Source: Streptomyces lavendulae subsp. lavendulae
GTDB taxonomy: Bacteria; Actinomycetota; Actinomycetes; Streptomycetales; Streptomycetaceae
NCBI RefSeq assembly: GCF_002803845.1
Contig: NZ_CP024985.1
Location: 3,224,001-3,288,000, forward strand
Length of the DNA: 64,000 bases
Reading direction: 5' to 3'
In this document: positions 34,728 to 42,346 of the stretch, piece after piece
Layout: each line of letters opens with the position of its first letter
How positions within the stretch are numbered: position 1 is the first letter of the stretch
The notes under the pieces: generated by a model
What the model was told of the DNA's origin: nothing
The model's database searches: none
The model's input: the letters and a program-made list of their open reading frames with translations, nothing else
Made by a program: the position numbers and the translations under genes

Positions 34728-35585
34728 ATGAGCAAGCCGCCGCGCCTCACCCTGCCGCCCGCCGCCCGCGCGTACCGCCTGACGACCGACCGCGGCGCCT
34801 TCGCCGTGCACGAGGCCGGTGAGCCCGTGCTCGGCACCGCCCTCCTGCTCCCGGGCTTCACCGGCAGCAAGGAGGACTTCATCGCCCTGCTGGAGCCCCT
34901 GGCCGCGGCCGGCTTCCGGGTCCTCGCCGTCGACGGGCGCGGCCAGTACCAGACCCCGGGGCCGCGCGAGGAGTCCGCGTACGGGCTCCAGGAGCTGGGC
35001 CGGGACGTCCTGGCGCAGGCCGCGGCGGCCGGCGGGGGGCCGCTGCACCTGGTCGGCCACTCCCTGGGCGGCCTGGTCGCCCGCGCGGCGGTGCTGCGCG
35101 ACGCCTCCCCCTTCGCCTCCCTCACCCTGATGAGCAGCGGGCCGGGCGCGATCGCCGAGGAGCAGCGGGCGCGTACGAAGCTGCTGGTCGCGGCCTTGGA
35201 GGCGATGCGGGAGGACATGCCGGGGGTGTGGGAGGCGATGCGGGCCCACGATCCCGAGGACGCGGTTCCCGACGCGCCGGAGCTGGCGCGGTTCCTTCGC
35301 GAGCGCTGGCTGGGCACCGTACCGGAGCAGCTGATCGCCACGGGGCGGGTGCTGATCTCGGAGCCGGACCGGGTGGCGGAGCTGGCGGAGGTGCCGCTGC
35401 CGAAGCTGGTGCTGTCGGGGACGGTGGACTACGCGTGGCCGGTGCCGCTGATGGACGAGATGGCCGTCCGGCTGGGCGCGTCCCGGGTCCTGGTGGAGGC
35501 TGCCGAGCACTCGCCGAACGCCGAGAACCCGCAGGTCACAGCCGATTCTCTAGTGAGGTTTTGGCGATCCTTGAGCGCTCGGTAG
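34728..35585 (+). CDS. Alpha/beta-fold hydrolase
   Basis: 285 aa. Oxyanion segment LLLPGFTGSKEDF, nucleophile elbow LVGHSLGGLVA, acid region LVLSGTVDYAWPV and a terminal His in EAAEHSPNAENP. It belongs with small lipase/esterase-like cytoplasmic hydrolases; substrate unknown. The ATG directly follows the helicase terminator by ~37 bp. An AT-rich palindrome lies just after its stop codon. Confidence 0.88.
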   Translation: MSKPPRLTLPPAARAYRLTTDRGAFAVHEAGEPVLGTALLLPGFTGSKEDFIALLEPLAAAGFRVLAVDGRGQYQTPGPREESAYGLQELGRDVLAQAAAAGGGPLHLVGHSLGGLVARAAVLRDASPFASLTLMSSGPGAIAEEQRARTKLLVAALEAMREDMPGVWEAMRAHDPEDAVPDAPELARFLRERWLGTVPEQLIATGRVLISEPDRVAELAEVPLPKLVLSGTVDYAWPVPLMDEMAVRLGASRVLVEAAEHSPNAENPQVTADSLVRFWRSLSAR

Positions 35586-35588
35586 TTA

Positions 35589-35611
35589 GCTAAGGAAAAA
35601 ATTTCCTTAGC
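35589..35611. promoter_or_regulatory. AT-rich perfect palindrome
   Basis: GCTAAGGAAA (35589-35598), three A, TTTCCTTAGC (35602-35611). This 23-bp element is strikingly AT-rich for this DNA and overlaps nothing coding. It could be an operator for the following 50-aa gene or a terminator of the hydrolase gene. Confidence 0.6.
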
Positions 35612-35680
35612 GTAGGGAATGTTTCTGGTGCACCACCCGTTGAACCCTTCGCAAGGAGAAAACCGACGAAGGGAGAAGCC

Positions 35681-35833
35681 ATGCGCTTCGAGATTCTGCG
35701 CCTGAACGACGTCGACGGGTCCGCCGTGGACAGCACCGTCGTGGACGCGGCCTCCGTCAACCGGATCGTGCAGCAGGCCGCCGCGGTGGGCCAGCGCATT
35801 CTCATCCGGCCGGCCGAGACGGCGTCCTCCTGA
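35681..35833 (+). CDS. 50-aa hypothetical protein
   Basis: Starts MRFEILRLNDVDGSAVDSTV and ends ILIRPAETASS. A clear ribosome site (GGGAGAAGCC before ATG) and a terminator right after support it as a real gene. It looks like a small soluble alpha/beta protein: beta strand, Asp-rich turn, then the helix SVNRIVQQAAAVGQ and a last strand. No known domain was recognised. Confidence 0.78.
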   Translation: MRFEILRLNDVDGSAVDSTVVDAASVNRIVQQAAAVGQRILIRPAETASS

Positions 35834-35845
35834 TGCTTTCGACGG

Positions 35846-35875
35846 CGCCCCCGCACCGAGGACGGTGCGGGGGCG
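35846..35875. terminator. Bidirectional terminator
   Basis: A 13-bp perfect stem (35846-35858 with 35863-35875), loop AGGA, between the 50-aa gene and the convergent MarC-family gene. Confidence 0.85.
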
Positions 35876-35888
35876 TTCGCATGCGGTC

Positions 35889-36494
35889 TCAGGCGCCGTG
35901 CACGACCTGGAGCACACCGTTGATGATCTGCTGGACGGCGATGGCCGACAGCATCATGCCCGCGAGGCGGGTGACCAGGACGACGCCGCCGTCCTTGATG
36001 ATCCGGATGATCACGAGCGAGTAGCGCATGGTCAGCCACAGCACCACGTGCATGGCGATGATCGCGCACCACACGGAGACCTGGCCGGTGAAGCCGTCGG
36101 CCTTCTGCACGGCCAGGATCACGGACACGATCGCACCGGGGCCGGCCAGCAGCGGCATGCCCAGCGGGACGAGGGCGACGTTGACGTCCTTGGTCTGCTT
36201 GGGCTCGTCCGTCTTGCCCGTGAGCAGGTCGAGCGCGATCAGCAGGAGCAGCAGGCCGCCCGCGATCATCAGCGCGGGGACCGAGACGTGCAGGTAGTCG
36301 AGGATCTGCTGGCCGCAGATACCGAAGACGGCGATGACGCCGAAGGCCACGCAGACGGCCTGCCAGGCCATGCGGCGCTGGACCTTGGCGGGGCGCCCCG
36401 AGGTGAGGGCGAGGAAGATCGGCGTGATCCCCGGGGGGTCCATAATCACAAAAAGCGTGAGAAAAAGGGATCCGAAGACGGCGAAATCAAACAC
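35889..36494 (-). CDS. MarC family integral membrane protein
   Basis: 201 aa from the GTG at 36494 (AAGG seven bases upstream). About six membrane helices: VFDFAVFGSLFLTLFVIMDPPGITPIFLALT, AVCVAFGVIAVFGICG, ALMIAGGLLLLLIALDLL, then PLGMPLLAGPGAIVSVILAV, and so on. This is the normal MarC length and pattern (DPPGxxPIF). The family's transport activity is unproven. It lies between convergent and same-strand neighbours, 60 bp before the PHP gene stop. Confidence 0.9.
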   Translation of the reverse strand: MFDFAVFGSLFLTLFVIMDPPGITPIFLALTSGRPAKVQRRMAWQAVCVAFGVIAVFGICGQQILDYLHVSVPALMIAGGLLLLLIALDLLTGKTDEPKQTKDVNVALVPLGMPLLAGPGAIVSVILAVQKADGFTGQVSVWCAIIAMHVVLWLTMRYSLVIIRIIKDGGVVLVTRLAGMMLSAIAVQQIINGVLQVVHGA

Positions 36495-36556
36495 AGTGAT
36501 GCCTTGCAGGTGAGGGGTGTCGCGAAAAGAGGGGTGTGGGGAGGGCCGCGCGCCGC

Positions 36557-37426
36557 TCAGGCGCGGGCGGCGGATCCGCCGGCGCCCGGAACGGGGAAGG
36601 CCCCGGTGGCGCGGCGCGTGATCTCGCCGTAGATCTCGGGGTCGGTCGTGTACTCCCCGAGGCGGCAGGTCTTGCGGCTGCCGTGGTAGTCGCTGGACCC
36701 GGTGGCCAGCAGGCCGAGGTCGGCCGCGAGGCCGCGCAGCCGGTCGCGGGTAGCCGCGTCGTGGTCCATGTGGTCCACCTCGATGCCGTCCAGACCGGCG
36801 GCCGCGAGGGCGGCGATCGCCGACTCGGGCACGCACTCGCCGCGCTTGACGGCGGCGGGGTGCGCGAAGACGGTGACCCCGCCGGCCGCCTTGACCAGGC
36901 GGATGGCGTCGAAGGGGTCGAGCTCGTGCTTCTCGGCGTAGGCGCGGCCGCCGTCGGCGAGCCAGTCCGCGGTGAACGCGTCGGAGACGGTGGGCACCAC
37001 GCCGAGCTCCACCATGGCGGTGGCTATGTGCGGGCGCCCCACGGAACCGGCGCCCGCGATCCGGGCCACCTGCTCCCAGGTGACGTCCACGCCGAGCGCC
37101 CGCAGCTTGCCGACCATGGCCTGCGCGCGGGGGGTGCGGTCGTCGCGCACGAGCTCGCGCTCACGGGAGAGCTCGGGCTCCTGCGGATCGAAGAGGTACG
37201 CGAGCATGTGCATCCCGACCCCGTCGAGACGGCAGGACAACTCGGCGCCGGTCACGAGCGTGAGGCCGGGCGGCAGGGCCGCGATGGCCTCGGCGTATCC
37301 CCCGACGGTGTCGTGGTCGGTCAGCGCGACGACGTCCAGCCCGGCGGCCGCGGCGTTGGCGACCAGCTCGGCGGGGGTGTCGGTGCCGTCCGAAGCCGTG
37401 GAGTGGGTGTGCAGGTCGATGCGCAC
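36557..37426 (-). CDS. PHP domain phosphoesterase (YciV/RnaAM-like)
   Basis: 289 aa. PHP metal-binding motifs: MRIDLHTHSTASDGT (HxH), VVALTDHDTVGG, VTVFAHPAAVKRG and TGSSDYHGS. Members of COG0613 hydrolyse 3',5'-nucleoside bisphosphates or trim RNA 5' ends. Length is normal for the family. It is the upstream partner of the marC-like gene and starts just beside a repeat-rich spacer. Confidence 0.92.
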   Translation of the reverse strand: MRIDLHTHSTASDGTDTPAELVANAAAAGLDVVALTDHDTVGGYAEAIAALPPGLTLVTGAELSCRLDGVGMHMLAYLFDPQEPELSRERELVRDDRTPRAQAMVGKLRALGVDVTWEQVARIAGAGSVGRPHIATAMVELGVVPTVSDAFTADWLADGGRAYAEKHELDPFDAIRLVKAAGGVTVFAHPAAVKRGECVPESAIAALAAAGLDGIEVDHMDHDAATRDRLRGLAADLGLLATGSSDYHGSRKTCRLGEYTTDPEIYGEITRRATGAFPVPGAGGSAARA

Positions 37427-37915
37427 AGCCGGGCTCCAGGGTTTGAACGGACGGGGACACTCCAGGGTACCTGTGCCCTGGGCGGGCGGCGTCCGTGCGC
37501 CTTGGGCGGGTCCGCCGCTGCGCGGGGCCGTCCCCTACCCGCCCTTCCACCATCCCCCAGACTCCGTCCGGGGGGACCCCCAACCGGGCTCCGCCCGGAC
37601 CCCTTCGGGGGCTCCGCCCCCCACCCCCGCGCCTCAAACGCCGGCGAGGCTGGATGTGCCTGGCGGCGACTGGATTGCCCGGAGGGCAATTCCAGCCCCG
37701 CCGGCGCTTGAGGCGCGGGCGCGGAGCGCCGTGTGGTGAGCCGCGCCGGCGTCTGAGGCGGGAACGGTGGAAGGGCGGGTAGGGGACAGCCCGCGCAGCG
37801 GCACGCACCCGCAGACGACGGGCAGCGGCCCCGCCCAGCAGGCCGCCGGACGGAGTCCGGCGCAGCGGCGCGAAGCCGGAGAGGCCCGCCAGGGCCGAGC
37901 CGCGCGAGCGGCGCG
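37427..37915. repeat. Intergenic region made of inverted Streptomyces-type repeats
   Basis: Gene-free 489 bp. An inverted repeat, cgcctcaaacgccggcgagg onward (near 37631) against a 25-bp arm ending in gcgcttgaggcg (to about 37716), pairs 23 of 25 bases. The module 'gctgcgcgggg...gtcccctacccgcccttccacc' occurs forward near 37511-37555 and inverted near 37766-37802. Related copies occur at 61200-61327. Open frames here come from base composition. Confidence 0.75.
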
Positions 37916-38560
37916 TCAAGAAGGCGACAGGATGCGGGGGGTCAGTGCCCCGCAAGGGAGGAGTTCGACCTCCGAGCCCGCGTCGCGGAGATCGGTGAGG
38001 ACGAGTTCGTCGTACATGAGGAGACCCGACTGCTCCGGCCAGACGATGGCCCACAGCCACAGCCCCCGCGCCTCGCCCGCGAACACCGCCCGGTCGTCCG
38101 GCGCCCCCGCGACGTGCCACAGCGGCGTCGGCCGCCCCGCCGCGACGACCTTGGCGTGCGGCGGGGCGGAGACCTTCATGTACGGGCCCGGGTCGGGGCC
38201 GTCGATGCCCGCGAAGCGGGAGCCCAGCCCCACGCCCAGTTCCTCCGCGATCAGCAGCAGCTCGCCTATGCCGCCCAGCGGCCCCGGCCCGGAGCAGGCC
38301 ACGGCCGTGGCCCGGCCCCCGCTGCGGTCGTCACCGGCGGTCGCGACCCCGGTGAAGAGCCACCCCACGGGCAGTGGCCACGGCATCCAGACGGGCACCT
38401 GGGCCCGGTTCACCACCACGCCGAGACCCTCGACGCTCGGTGGGATGACAGGCTGTAGCGGATGGACGGCGCCGTGCACCGCGCACTGCCAGGAGTCGGC
38501 GAAAAGACCGGGCGCTCGGACCCGGCCACCGCACTTCGGGCAACTCGGTTCGCCCCTCAT
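37916..38560 (-). CDS. DUF6758 family protein with N-terminal zinc ribbon
   Basis: 214 aa from the ATG at 38560, with GGGAGGAG about 11 bases upstream. It starts MRGEPSCPKCGGRVRAPG; with DSWQCAVHG these Cys/His residues look like a zinc ribbon. Further conserved text, VWMPWPLPVGWLFTGVA and ATAVACSGPGPLGGIGELLL, matches DUF6758, a Streptomyces-centred family I recognise. Function unknown. The suppressor-of-fused gene lies 83 bp upstream on the same strand. Confidence 0.85.
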   Translation of the reverse strand: MRGEPSCPKCGGRVRAPGLFADSWQCAVHGAVHPLQPVIPPSVEGLGVVVNRAQVPVWMPWPLPVGWLFTGVATAGDDRSGGRATAVACSGPGPLGGIGELLLIAEELGVGLGSRFAGIDGPDPGPYMKVSAPPHAKVVAAGRPTPLWHVAGAPDDRAVFAGEARGLWLWAIVWPEQSGLLMYDELVLTDLRDAGSEVELLPCGALTPRILSPS

Positions 38561-38643
38561 AAGAAGCACGCTCCTCCCCGCCCGGCGCGCCGTCAAGGCA
38601 CGATCACCCGTCCGGATGTCATCCGTACCCGCGGGCGCGCCGG

Positions 38644-39228
38644 TCAGTCCAGTGCGACGGCCGTACGCAGAGGGTCCCGCAGATCGGTGCCGCGCGCGAG
38701 CCAGCGTTCCTGGAGGGCCGCCGCGCCGTGCACCCGCTTCCACGCGGCCTCGTTCGCCGTCATCGGGAGGAGGGGCAGGAAGCGGACGGGGTCCATGGGC
38801 TCGTCCAGTGCGAGGTCCTCGACGAGTCCGCCCGGCTCGGCGACGAGGACCGAGCTGAACGCGGCCCCCTCCCACAGCGGTTCGCCCACGTCCAGGGAGG
38901 CGCCGGGGGCCACGATCAGCCCCTCCACCATCGGGGAGGCCGCCAGCACCGCGAGCGGGCGCAGGAGTTTGTCGGTCGGGGCCAGGCCCGCCCGCACGGT
39001 GAGCACCAGCTCGGCGCGCGGGCCGCGCACCGGGTCGGCGACCACGGCGGTGGGGTCGGTCATCGGGTGTGCGGACATCCCGAGGGTCGCGTACCGGACG
39101 AGGTCGCCCTCGGCGAAGCGGAGTACCTCGATGCGGTCGGTGCCCAGGAAGGTGACGGCGGCACGGGCGTCGGGTTCGCCGAACGCGTTGCGCAGCCGGG
39201 CCTCGACGAGGGCCAGAATTTCTGCCAT
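38644..39228 (-). CDS. Suppressor-of-fused domain protein
   Basis: 194 aa, full-length match by eye to the bacterial suppressor-of-fused (SUFU) family PF05076: MAEILALVEARLRNAFG, VRGPRAELVLTVRAG, EGLIVAPGASLDVGEPLW, and FLPLLPMTANEAAWKRVHGAAAL. In bacteria this fold is common near toxin-immunity and unknown proteins; here it sits in a stable housekeeping block beside DUF6758. No signal peptide. Role unknown. Confidence 0.82.
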   Translation of the reverse strand: MAEILALVEARLRNAFGEPDARAAVTFLGTDRIEVLRFAEGDLVRYATLGMSAHPMTDPTAVVADPVRGPRAELVLTVRAGLAPTDKLLRPLAVLAASPMVEGLIVAPGASLDVGEPLWEGAAFSSVLVAEPGGLVEDLALDEPMDPVRFLPLLPMTANEAAWKRVHGAAALQERWLARGTDLRDPLRTAVALD

Positions 39229-39605
39229 GGAGCGAGCATAGAACTCCTATCCCCCGGGTAAAGGGCGGGTCTTGACCATCCGTCGGCTGATAGTGTTGAC
39301 AGCTGGTCGGGGCCGCACGCAGAAGCGATGTTTCGGTGCTCCGGCGACAGGACGTCCCTCACGGGGGACCGGCCGGAGGAGGTGGGGCTGCGATGGATCG
39401 AAGTCGATCGTGCAGTACCGATCGCTCTTCCGCTTCTGTGCAGGGTGCGTCCCGCCCCCTTTGATCTTCTGATCAGCAGAAGAGCGACGGCAGAACTTCC
39501 GTCCTCCCGTCCTGTTTCCCTCCATCCGCCCGGGTCTGCCCGCCCGCGCTCCCGGAGGGCCTCCCACCCGTACGGTCCGCAGCCGTGCGCGCGAAGGAGC
39601 CTGCC
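39229..39605 (+). promoter_or_regulatory. Leader of the corA-like gene with alternative hairpins
   Basis: Gene-free 377 bp. TTGACA at about 39295 could be a -35. Two stems share bases: CGCTCTTC (39423-39430) with GAAGAGCG (39479-39486), versus TCTTCTG (39465-39471) with CAGAAGA (39477-39483). They cannot form together, a switch-like arrangement. No known Mg2+ riboswitch (M-box) was recognised. Confidence 0.45.
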
Positions 39606-40730
39606 ATGTCGATGCTGCCCTACCTCCGTGCCGCCGTCCGTCCGTCCCTGCGCCGGGCCACGCCCGTCCAGCCCGGCTACGACGCCACCCGCGACCCCTC
39701 CGCCAGCAGCGCGGTGGTCGACTGCGCCGTGTACCGCGACGGCCGGCGCGACCCCCTGGAGCCGGGCCGCGGCTGCCTGACGCCGCGTGAGGCGCTGCGC
39801 CGGGTCCGCGAGGGCGGCGGCTTCGCCTGGATCGGGCTGCACGAGCCCACCGAGGCGGAGTTCGCGGGGATCGCCGCCACCTTCGGCCTGCACCCCCTGG
39901 CCGTGGAGGACGCGGTGCACGCGCACCAGCGGCCGAAGCTGGAGCGCTACGACGACACGCTCTTCACCGTCTTCAAGACGATCCACTACGTGGAGCACGC
40001 CGAACTCACCGCCACCAGCGAGGTGGTGGAGACCGGCGAGGTGATGTGCTTCACCGGCCCCGACTTCGTCATCACCGTCCGCCACGGCGGCCAGGGTTCC
40101 CTGCGCAGTCTGCGCCACCGCCTCCAGGACGACCCGGAGCTGCTCTCGCGGGGCCCCTCGGCCGTGCTGCACTCGATCGCCGACCACGTGGTCGACGGCT
40201 ACATCGCCGTGGCGGCGGCGGTCCAGGACGACATCGACGAGGTGGAGAGCGCGGTCTTCGCCGCCCCCGCCAAGGGCGTCAGCCGGGGCGGCGACGCGGG
40301 CCGGATCTACCAGCTCAAGCGCGAGGTGCTGGAGTTCAAGCGGGCGGTCTCCCCGCTGCTGCGGCCGATGGAGCTGCTGAGCGAGCGGCCCATGCGGCTG
40401 GTGGACCCGGACATCCAGAAGTACTTCCGCGACGTGGCCGACCACCTCGCACGGGTCCACGAGCAGGTCATCGGCTTCGACGAGCTGCTGAACTCGATCC
40501 TCCAGGCGAACCTGGCGCAGGCCTCCGTCGCCCAGAACGAGGACATGCGCAAGATCACCTCGTGGGCGGCGATCATCGCCGTGCCGACGATGATCTGCGG
40601 GGTGTACGGGATGAACTTCGAGCACATGCCGGAGCTGCACTGGCGCTACGGCTACCCGATGGTGATGGTCGCGATCGTCGGCAGCTGCTTCGCCATCCAC
40701 CGGACACTCCGCCGCAACGGCTGGCTGTAG
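39606..40730 (+). CDS. corA: CorA-family magnesium/cobalt transporter
   Basis: 374 aa from the ATG at 39606, with AAGGAG six bases upstream. A large cytoplasmic N-terminal domain (FAWIGLHEPTEAEFAGIAATFGLHPLAVEDAVHAHQRPKLERYDD) is followed by a long helix and two C-terminal membrane helices. The pore signature YGMNFEHMPEL is intact. It imports Mg2+ (or Co2+/Ni2+) as a pentamer. Other Mg-related genes (MgtE_N/CBS) lie 2 kb downstream. Confidence 0.93.
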   Translation: MSMLPYLRAAVRPSLRRATPVQPGYDATRDPSASSAVVDCAVYRDGRRDPLEPGRGCLTPREALRRVREGGGFAWIGLHEPTEAEFAGIAATFGLHPLAVEDAVHAHQRPKLERYDDTLFTVFKTIHYVEHAELTATSEVVETGEVMCFTGPDFVITVRHGGQGSLRSLRHRLQDDPELLSRGPSAVLHSIADHVVDGYIAVAAAVQDDIDEVESAVFAAPAKGVSRGGDAGRIYQLKREVLEFKRAVSPLLRPMELLSERPMRLVDPDIQKYFRDVADHLARVHEQVIGFDELLNSILQANLAQASVAQNEDMRKITSWAAIIAVPTMICGVYGMNFEHMPELHWRYGYPMVMVAIVGSCFAIHRTLRRNGWL

Positions 40731-40762
40731 GCACCCCGGGGCGGACCCCCTAACCTGTGCGC

Positions 40763-41275
40763 ATGACTCTCAGCGCACTCGACCTGGCCCTCGTCGAGGA
40801 GGCCTCCAAGAAGTCCGGCCTGATCTGGGTCCGCGGCGCGGGCGCCGACCGGGCCCTGTGGCACGCCTGGGTGGACGGAGCGGCGCACGTGCTCGGCGAC
40901 GGCCCCGGCGAGCAGCCCTTCCCGGGCCTCACCGACGGCGCCGCGGCCGAGGTGACGGTGCGCAGCAAGGACAAGGGCGGCCGGCTCGTCGCCTGGACGG
41001 CGGCCGTACGGGAGCTCGTGCCCGGCAGTGAGTCGTGGGAGGCCGCCGTCGCCGAGCTGAAGGGCAAGCGGCTGAACGCGCCCGACTCGGAGCGGATGAC
41101 CGAGCGCTGGGCCCGCGAGTGCCGGCTGCTGCGCCTGGAGCCCGTGGCGGTCGCCGACGGGCTGCCCGACGGGTCGCTGGCCGCGGCTCCGCTGCCCTCC
41201 CCGGCGGTCACGCGCCGGCCCGTACCGGCGGGGCTGCCGAAGCTGCTGCTGAAGCGGAAGAAGGCCAAGCGCTGA
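40763..41275 (+). CDS. Hypothetical protein conserved in Streptomyces
   Basis: 170 aa from the ATG at 40763. It contains LIWVRGAGADRALWHAWVDGAAHVLGDG, then VTVRSKDKGGRLVAWTAAVREL and WEAAVAELKGKRLNAPDSERMTERWARECRLLRLEP, which vaguely recall FMN-binding split-barrel (PNPOx-like) proteins, but no motif is decisive. The C-terminus is basic (LLKRKKAKR). Located 32 bp after corA on the same strand, so cotranscription is likely. Confidence 0.75.
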   Translation: MTLSALDLALVEEASKKSGLIWVRGAGADRALWHAWVDGAAHVLGDGPGEQPFPGLTDGAAAEVTVRSKDKGGRLVAWTAAVRELVPGSESWEAAVAELKGKRLNAPDSERMTERWARECRLLRLEPVAVADGLPDGSLAAAPLPSPAVTRRPVPAGLPKLLLKRKKAKR

Positions 41276-41299
41276 CGCGGGCCCGGTGAGGGAGCGGGC

Positions 41300-42178
41300 T
41301 CAGCCGGAGCCGGGGTCGGAGCCCTGGCCCGAGCCCTGGCTCTTGGACGGGGACGGGCCGCCGGTGCCGCTCCCGGTTCCCGAGCCGGATCCCGATCCGG
41401 TGCCCTTGCCCGTACCGGTTCCCGTACCCGTACCCGTGTCCTTGCCGTCCTTGGTGGTCGGCAGCTGCGAGCCGTAGTCCACGGTCTGGTCCTGCGCCGG
41501 TGCCTCCAGCGGGAAGGGCTTCCCCCATTCGGAGAGCTCCACCCGGCCCGCGCCGCCGGCACGTTCCATCAGCAGCGGGTACGGGGTCCCCTCCAGGGAC
41601 ACCGTCAGCTTGCCGCTCTTGCCCGCGTCCGCCGAGATCGGCACCGCGCGGGTGTGCCCGACCGTGGTGTAGGCGCCCTTGGTGAGCTTGCCCTGGAGGC
41701 CCAGCAGCCCGTCCAGCAGCACGTGCATGTCGGTGAACCCGCGGAACTGCTTGTACGAGGGGTCGTTCTCCGGCACCTTCACGTACTTGTCGCCGAGCTT
41801 GCCCGCCGAGTCCGACTTCCCCCAAAAGGCCGCGCCGGCCTTCAGGTAGAGCTGCTCGCCGACCCGCAGCAGCTGGAAGGTGTCGTTCTGCGACTTCACC
41901 TCGCCGGAGCCGCCGTCGGCCTTCAGCCGCATGTCGAGGGTGAAGGTCTTGCCCCCGGTGACCAGGCTCCCGGACAGGTGCACCGAGCTCGCGGCGGTGG
42001 CGGCTGCCTTCGACTGGCCCTCGATCTTGTCCGCGCCGAGCTTGCCGATCCCGTTCGTGCCCTTGTCGGGGTCCTCCGCCTTGCCGCCGCAGCCCGTCGC
42101 GGTGACGGCGAGACCCGCGCACAGGACACCGGCGAAGGCGGCCCGGCGCAGCCGTGCGGCGGGGGTGTAGGGGGTCAC
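41300..42178 (-). CDS. Lipoprotein of the LppX/LprAFG (LolA-like) type with Gly-Thr-rich tail
   Basis: 292 aa from the GTG at 42178. Signal peptide RRAAFAGVLCAGLAVTATGC ends in a lipobox Cys. The mature part (SVHLSGSLVTGGKTFTLDMRLKADGGSGEVK, ... LYLKAGAAFWG) resembles the lipid-carrying LppX_LprAFG fold in Actinobacteria. After ~240 residues comes a low-complexity tail of repeated Gly-Thr and Gly-Ser dipeptides encoded by slippable hexanucleotides (about 41365-41445). It is on the outer face of the membrane; lipid transport is inferred from fold only. Confidence 0.78.
   Translation of the reverse strand: MTPYTPAARLRRAAFAGVLCAGLAVTATGCGGKAEDPDKGTNGIGKLGADKIEGQSKAAATAASSVHLSGSLVTGGKTFTLDMRLKADGGSGEVKSQNDTFQLLRVGEQLYLKAGAAFWGKSDSAGKLGDKYVKVPENDPSYKQFRGFTDMHVLLDGLLGLQGKLTKGAYTTVGHTRAVPISADAGKSGKLTVSLEGTPYPLLMERAGGAGRVELSEWGKPFPLEAPAQDQTVDYGSQLPTTKDGKDTGTGTGTGTGKGTGSGSGSGTGSGTGGPSPSKSQGSGQGSDPGSG
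41365..41445 (-). repeat. Degenerate hexanucleotide repeat in the lipoprotein tail
   Basis: Runs of cccgta/cccggt/ccggat units encode alternating Gly-Thr and Gly-Ser residues. The repeat lies entirely in the non-conserved C-terminal tail. Confidence 0.65.
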
Positions 42179-42346
42179 GGGCAGGTGCCTCTCGTCGGGG
42201 GTCTGCGGGCAGCAGGCAGCGTACCCGCCGCCGCGCACACGCCCACGGGACCCCCGGGCGGACGGCCCCACCAGGACGCCTTCCCGCGGCACGGGCTAGC
42301 CTGAGGCACGGCAGGACCGGTGATGGACGCTCTAGGAGGCGCTCGG

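Noticed and set aside
37767..38858. 363-codon plus-strand ORF
   Set aside because: Begins inside the intergenic repeats and runs antisense to DUF6758.
39247..39567. 106-aa minus-strand ORF upstream of corA
   Set aside because: Low-complexity translation, no ribosome site, lies in the corA leader.
39290..39605. Mg2+ M-box or c-di-AMP riboswitch before corA
   Set aside because: No conserved core of either riboswitch was recognised; only alternative hairpins were recorded.
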